DNA of 24,222 nt, taken from the NCBI GenBank assembly GCA_023418755.1, contig JAEZZE010000364.1, positions 1 through 24,222 on the forward strand. The letters are read 5' to 3'. Each line of letters starts with the position of its first letter. The stretch's first letter is position 1. A program made the translations under genes and the position numbers. Shown here in pieces: positions 21,850-24,222 of the stretch. The notes below the pieces were generated by a model. It saw nothing but the letters and a program-made list of their open reading frames with translations, was not told where the DNA came from and ran no database searches. The DNA comes from Bacillota bacterium. GTDB taxonomy: Bacteria; Bacillota; Bacilli; Paenibacillales; Paenibacillaceae.

Positions 21850-22704
21850 TCAGTCCGTCGGTAAATTCGGCGCAATCCGCCCTAACTTCAAAGCCAGTTG
21901 AAGCTGAAGCCGGTCCTCGGGATCGTCGAGGGAAACGCCCAAAATCGCTTGCACCTTCGCCAGCCGGTAAACGATCGTGTTGTAATGAGCGAACAGCTTT
22001 TCGGAAGTCAGCTTGATGTTCCCGTTGCAGCGAAAATACATCTCTAGCGTCTCCGTCAACCTTCCTCCGCCTTTGCGGTCCGCCAATTGCAGCGGCAAAG
22101 AATAACGGTTCATAAATTGCTCCCGTTCTTCTCCGGAAGGAATCAAATACAAAAGGGAATACACCCCCAGCTTATCGTAAGAGACGACCTCACCCGGCAA
22201 TCCGCACGCTTCGGCTACTTGACGGGCGCGTTTGGCCTGCGCCCAACTGTCCTTCAGATCCTCCTGTCGCTCAACCGCACTACCCGCATATAGCCTTAGA
22301 CCGGCCGCTTTAAAATATCCCATGAGTTCTTCCCGCAGATTCTCCAACGACGCGAAGAGTGCGGACTCCTTGTCGACGGCGGTCGGCTTTTCTCTTGAAA
22401 TCGGCAGCACGGCGGCAAGCTCTTCGCCGACGAAAGCGAGGAGCAGCCTTTCGGCCATGCGCCCACCCCGGGAGCGGCGCCGGCAGCATGCTTCCCGCAG
22501 TCGGCTCTCGGCTCCGCCGGCAGGCAGCTCGACCAGCACGGCGACAAGAGCGGCATCGTCCGGGATCCGGCAACTGCACACCTCCGCCCTCCGTTTCCAA
22601 CCCTCCTCCGTGATGATTTCCCCATTTAACCAGTCGTGCAGAAACTGATCCAATTTCGATTCCTTCTCCCTATCGAACGAATCCTTGCGCGGCAAGACGG
22701 TCAC
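21850..22704 (-). CDS. PucR/CdaR-type transcriptional regulator, short form
   Basis: A 284-aa protein whose C-terminus is a clear PucR-type helix-turn-helix domain: LTETLEMYFRCNGNIKLTSEKLFAHYNTIVYRL, then LGVSLDDPEDRLQLQLALKL. The middle (about residues 90-210) resembles the GGDEF-like CdaR module. The usual N-terminal sensory domain (PucR or sugar-diacid type) is absent, so it is shorter than typical 400-550-aa members. The ligand is unknown. GTG 22704 is chosen because AAGGGGG lies about six bases upstream; the frame to 22737 lacks a better site. Confidence 0.8.
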   Translation of the reverse strand: MTVLPRKDSFDREKESKLDQFLHDWLNGEIITEEGWKRRAEVCSCRIPDDAALVAVLVELPAGGAESRLREACCRRRSRGGRMAERLLLAFVGEELAAVLPISREKPTAVDKESALFASLENLREELMGYFKAAGLRLYAGSAVERQEDLKDSWAQAKRARQVAEACGLPGEVVSYDKLGVYSLLYLIPSGEEREQFMNRYSLPLQLADRKGGGRLTETLEMYFRCNGNIKLTSEKLFAHYNTIVYRLAKVQAILGVSLDDPEDRLQLQLALKLGRIAPNLPTD

Positions 22705-23036
22705 GAAACTCCCCCTTCTATCCAAACAACACATCATGTCACATCTCTAGCTCGCATCCGATAATCAACAACAAATATGACTAGATATGTTACGTATTAT
22801 AACATAAAACTCGCACTTTATTTTACTCTATTCGAATTTCACCCTTTTTTTCGTAATTTTGTTCAATTAAATGGAATTCACTTCGATTTAAGGTTACCTT
22901 ATATGACGCATCGAATCGAAAAATGTCTATACAAGTCGCACTGCCTATCCCGCCGACTGCTCCCATCTTGTCGAAAAAATGAAAACAAGCTATCGTATAC
23001 GATATTCCATACCATCGCAGGAATGAGGGAAAACCG
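22705..23036. other. AT-rich divergent intergenic region
   Basis: About 330 bp, clearly more AT-rich than its surroundings and without a gene. A minus-strand TATAAT (in ttatgttataatacg, near 22793-22798) may serve the PucR-type regulator. For the kinase, TTGTCG (22973-22978) with a 17-bp spacer to TATCGT (22996-23001 region) is a weak candidate overlapping a perfect palindrome. Confidence 0.5.
22991..23004. promoter_or_regulatory. 14-bp perfect palindrome upstream of the sensor kinase
   Basis: tatcgtatacgata is its own reverse complement, 32 bases before the kinase start codon and at or near the likely -10. It could be an operator; no regulator can be named. Confidence 0.35.
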
Positions 23037-24222
23037 TTGACTCGAAGCTCGACGACGCACCGCCGACGGTGGAAATTTTCGACCGTACTGCTCGTTTCGT
23101 TCATCATCATGATCTCGCTTCCTATCTCGCTGATCGCCGCCTACTCGGTTCGTTCGTTCAATTCGATCCTGCTGGACAACGCCGCCTCCAGGGCGATGCA
23201 GACGCTGGAGCAGATTTCCTATACGGTCGATTCCAAGCTCCGACTGATGAAAAACACCATCGCCACGATCGCTAACGATCGCGACATTATCGCCGCCGCC
23301 TCGGCGGCCCGCTTCTCGGCGACGCGACAGGAGCAGCTGGAGCAGAACCGGAAGCTGGAATCGACGCTGCACAGCTACTTTCACTACACGCCGGACGTCC
23401 AATCGGTGCTATTCACGTTCCGCGGACAAGGCATCGATAACTACAAAAGCCATTTGGCGATCGACGAGAAGACGATGCGGGATCAAGAATGGTATCACGG
23501 CGTTCTGCAAAGCAAAAACAAAGTGCACATCATGGGAGCGGAGACGAATGCCGGCTTGTTCGGCGGCGATCGTTACATAAGCCTCGCAGTCGCCCCCAAC
23601 TACAGCACCCCTTTATTCGGCGTCGAAATGATCTATTTCGTCTTTCACGTCAGAGAAATCGCCGAGCTGCTTAAAACGAATGTAAGCGATGCCGGGGACA
23701 GCTTCGTGCTGACGGAATCCGGCAGCGTTATCGCCTCGACGGACGGCGGAGCGATGGATCGAGGCATCGCCGGCAATCCCCATTTTCGCCAAGCGCTCGC
23801 GGGCGGAAGCGGACACTACGTCGAGACGATCGACGGCCGCCAATCGTTCGTCGTCTATCGTTCTTCCGAGCAAGGGTTCAAATACGTTCAAGTGTATTCG
23901 TACGCGGGCATGCTGGAGCAGACGAACGCGATGTACAAGCGCATTCTCGTCCTGTCCGCGGCCGCCCTGCTCGTCTTTCTGTTCGTCTCGTACTGGCTCG
24001 TCCGCAGCATCGTCAAGCCGCTCGGGACGCTGGTCAATCAGATGGCCGCCGTCAAGACGGGCAACCTGAAAGCCAATATCAAGGAGTCCGGTCCCGTCGA
24101 GACGTTCGTGCTAGGCGTCACTTTCAACGAGATGGTCGCGCAGCTCAAAGCTTCGATCCGGGAGATCGAGGACAAAGAGACGCAGAAGCGGCTGGCGGAG
24201 ATCGCTTCGCTGCAATCGCAGA
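23037..24222 (+). CDS. YesM-type sensor histidine kinase, 3'-truncated by the window
   Basis: At least 395 residues with no stop before the window end. TTG 23037 follows GAGGG by seven bases. The order is a basic N-terminus, a first membrane segment (about residues 14-38, FSTVLLVSFIIMISLPISLI), a long extracellular dCache-like sensor region (residues about 40-300, with DQEWYHGVLQSK and SGSVIASTD), a second membrane segment (about 302-324), and a HAMP domain (VRSIVKPLGTLVNQMAAVKTGNL). It then has a helix leading into the missing kinase domain (REIEDKETQKRLAEIASLQSQ). This is the LytS/YesM class, usually paired with an AraC-type response regulator downstream and often sensing carbohydrates; the signal here is unknown. 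Confidence 0.9.
   Translation, partial: MTRSSTTHRRRWKFSTVLLVSFIIMISLPISLIAAYSVRSFNSILLDNAASRAMQTLEQISYTVDSKLRLMKNTIATIANDRDIIAAASAARFSATRQEQLEQNRKLESTLHSYFHYTPDVQSVLFTFRGQGIDNYKSHLAIDEKTMRDQEWYHGVLQSKNKVHIMGAETNAGLFGGDRYISLAVAPNYSTPLFGVEMIYFVFHVREIAELLKTNVSDAGDSFVLTESGSVIASTDGGAMDRGIAGNPHFRQALAGGSGHYVETIDGRQSFVVYRSSEQGFKYVQVYSYAGMLEQTNAMYKRILVLSAAALLVFLFVSYWLVRSIVKPLGTLVNQMAAVKTGNLKANIKESGPVETFVLGVTFNEMVAQLKASIREIEDKETQKRLAEIASLQSQ

Overview
The window looks like chromosome of a moderately high-GC, endospore-forming, aerobic Firmicute, most likely Paenibacillaceae (Cohnella/Paenibacillus type). The grounds are the conserved block efp - Xaa-Pro peptidase - aroQ - yqhR - yqhQ - yqhP - yqhO - mntR known from Bacillus, a gerP spore germination operon, spore photoproduct lyase, a CotD-like coat protein, a YjcZ-type miniprotein, a T-box in front of metG, and strong GGAGG-type ribosome binding sites with many GTG/TTG starts. 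No phage, CRISPR, rRNA or tRNA gene was seen.

Layout. 1-1290: 3' part of a phosphosulfolactate synthase (ComA/YitD type) with a clear terminator, then a DUF441 membrane protein. 1291-1576: a 286-bp palindromic non-coding element lying between two convergent stop codons. 1583-2836: aspartokinase (-). 3017-5800: efp, pepQ-type peptidase, aroQ and yqhR, a probable four-gene operon (-). 5986-7313: yqhQ and yqhP-like (+). 7445-9133: patatin-like yqhO and mntR (-). 9285-10349: splB (+) behind an excellent forespore sigma-G promoter. 10342-13920: znuA-znuC-znuB-ccdA (-), a zinc importer plus a thiol-redox membrane protein, behind a near-consensus promoter overlapped by a degenerate Zur-box-like sequence.

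14037-14932 is non-coding and repeat-rich: eight exact-period 51-bp tandem units, a long hairpin and microrepeats running up to the metG stop. metG (-) has a methionine T-box leader. A 218-bp element with inverted terminal repeats sits between its promoter and the T-box. Next come yidD and zur (-, overlapping by ATGA). From 18437 to 21775 there is a spore-related run: cotD-like (+), a small membrane protein (-), an Hsp20-like protein (-), gerPA-gerPB-gerPC-gerPD-gerPE (+) and a 41-aa YjcZ-type protein (+). The window closes with a short PucR/CdaR-type regulator (-) and, divergently, the 5' part of a YesM-type sensor histidine kinase (+) cut by the window edge.

Functional links: Zur is encoded about 4 kb from the zinc importer it probably represses. 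The spore genes (splB, cotD-like, Hsp20-like, gerP, yjcZ-like) share the theme of spore coat permeability, germination and DNA repair. The most unusual material is the non-coding DNA: the 286-bp palindrome, the metG-leader element and the 51-bp array. No convincing new protein system was found.
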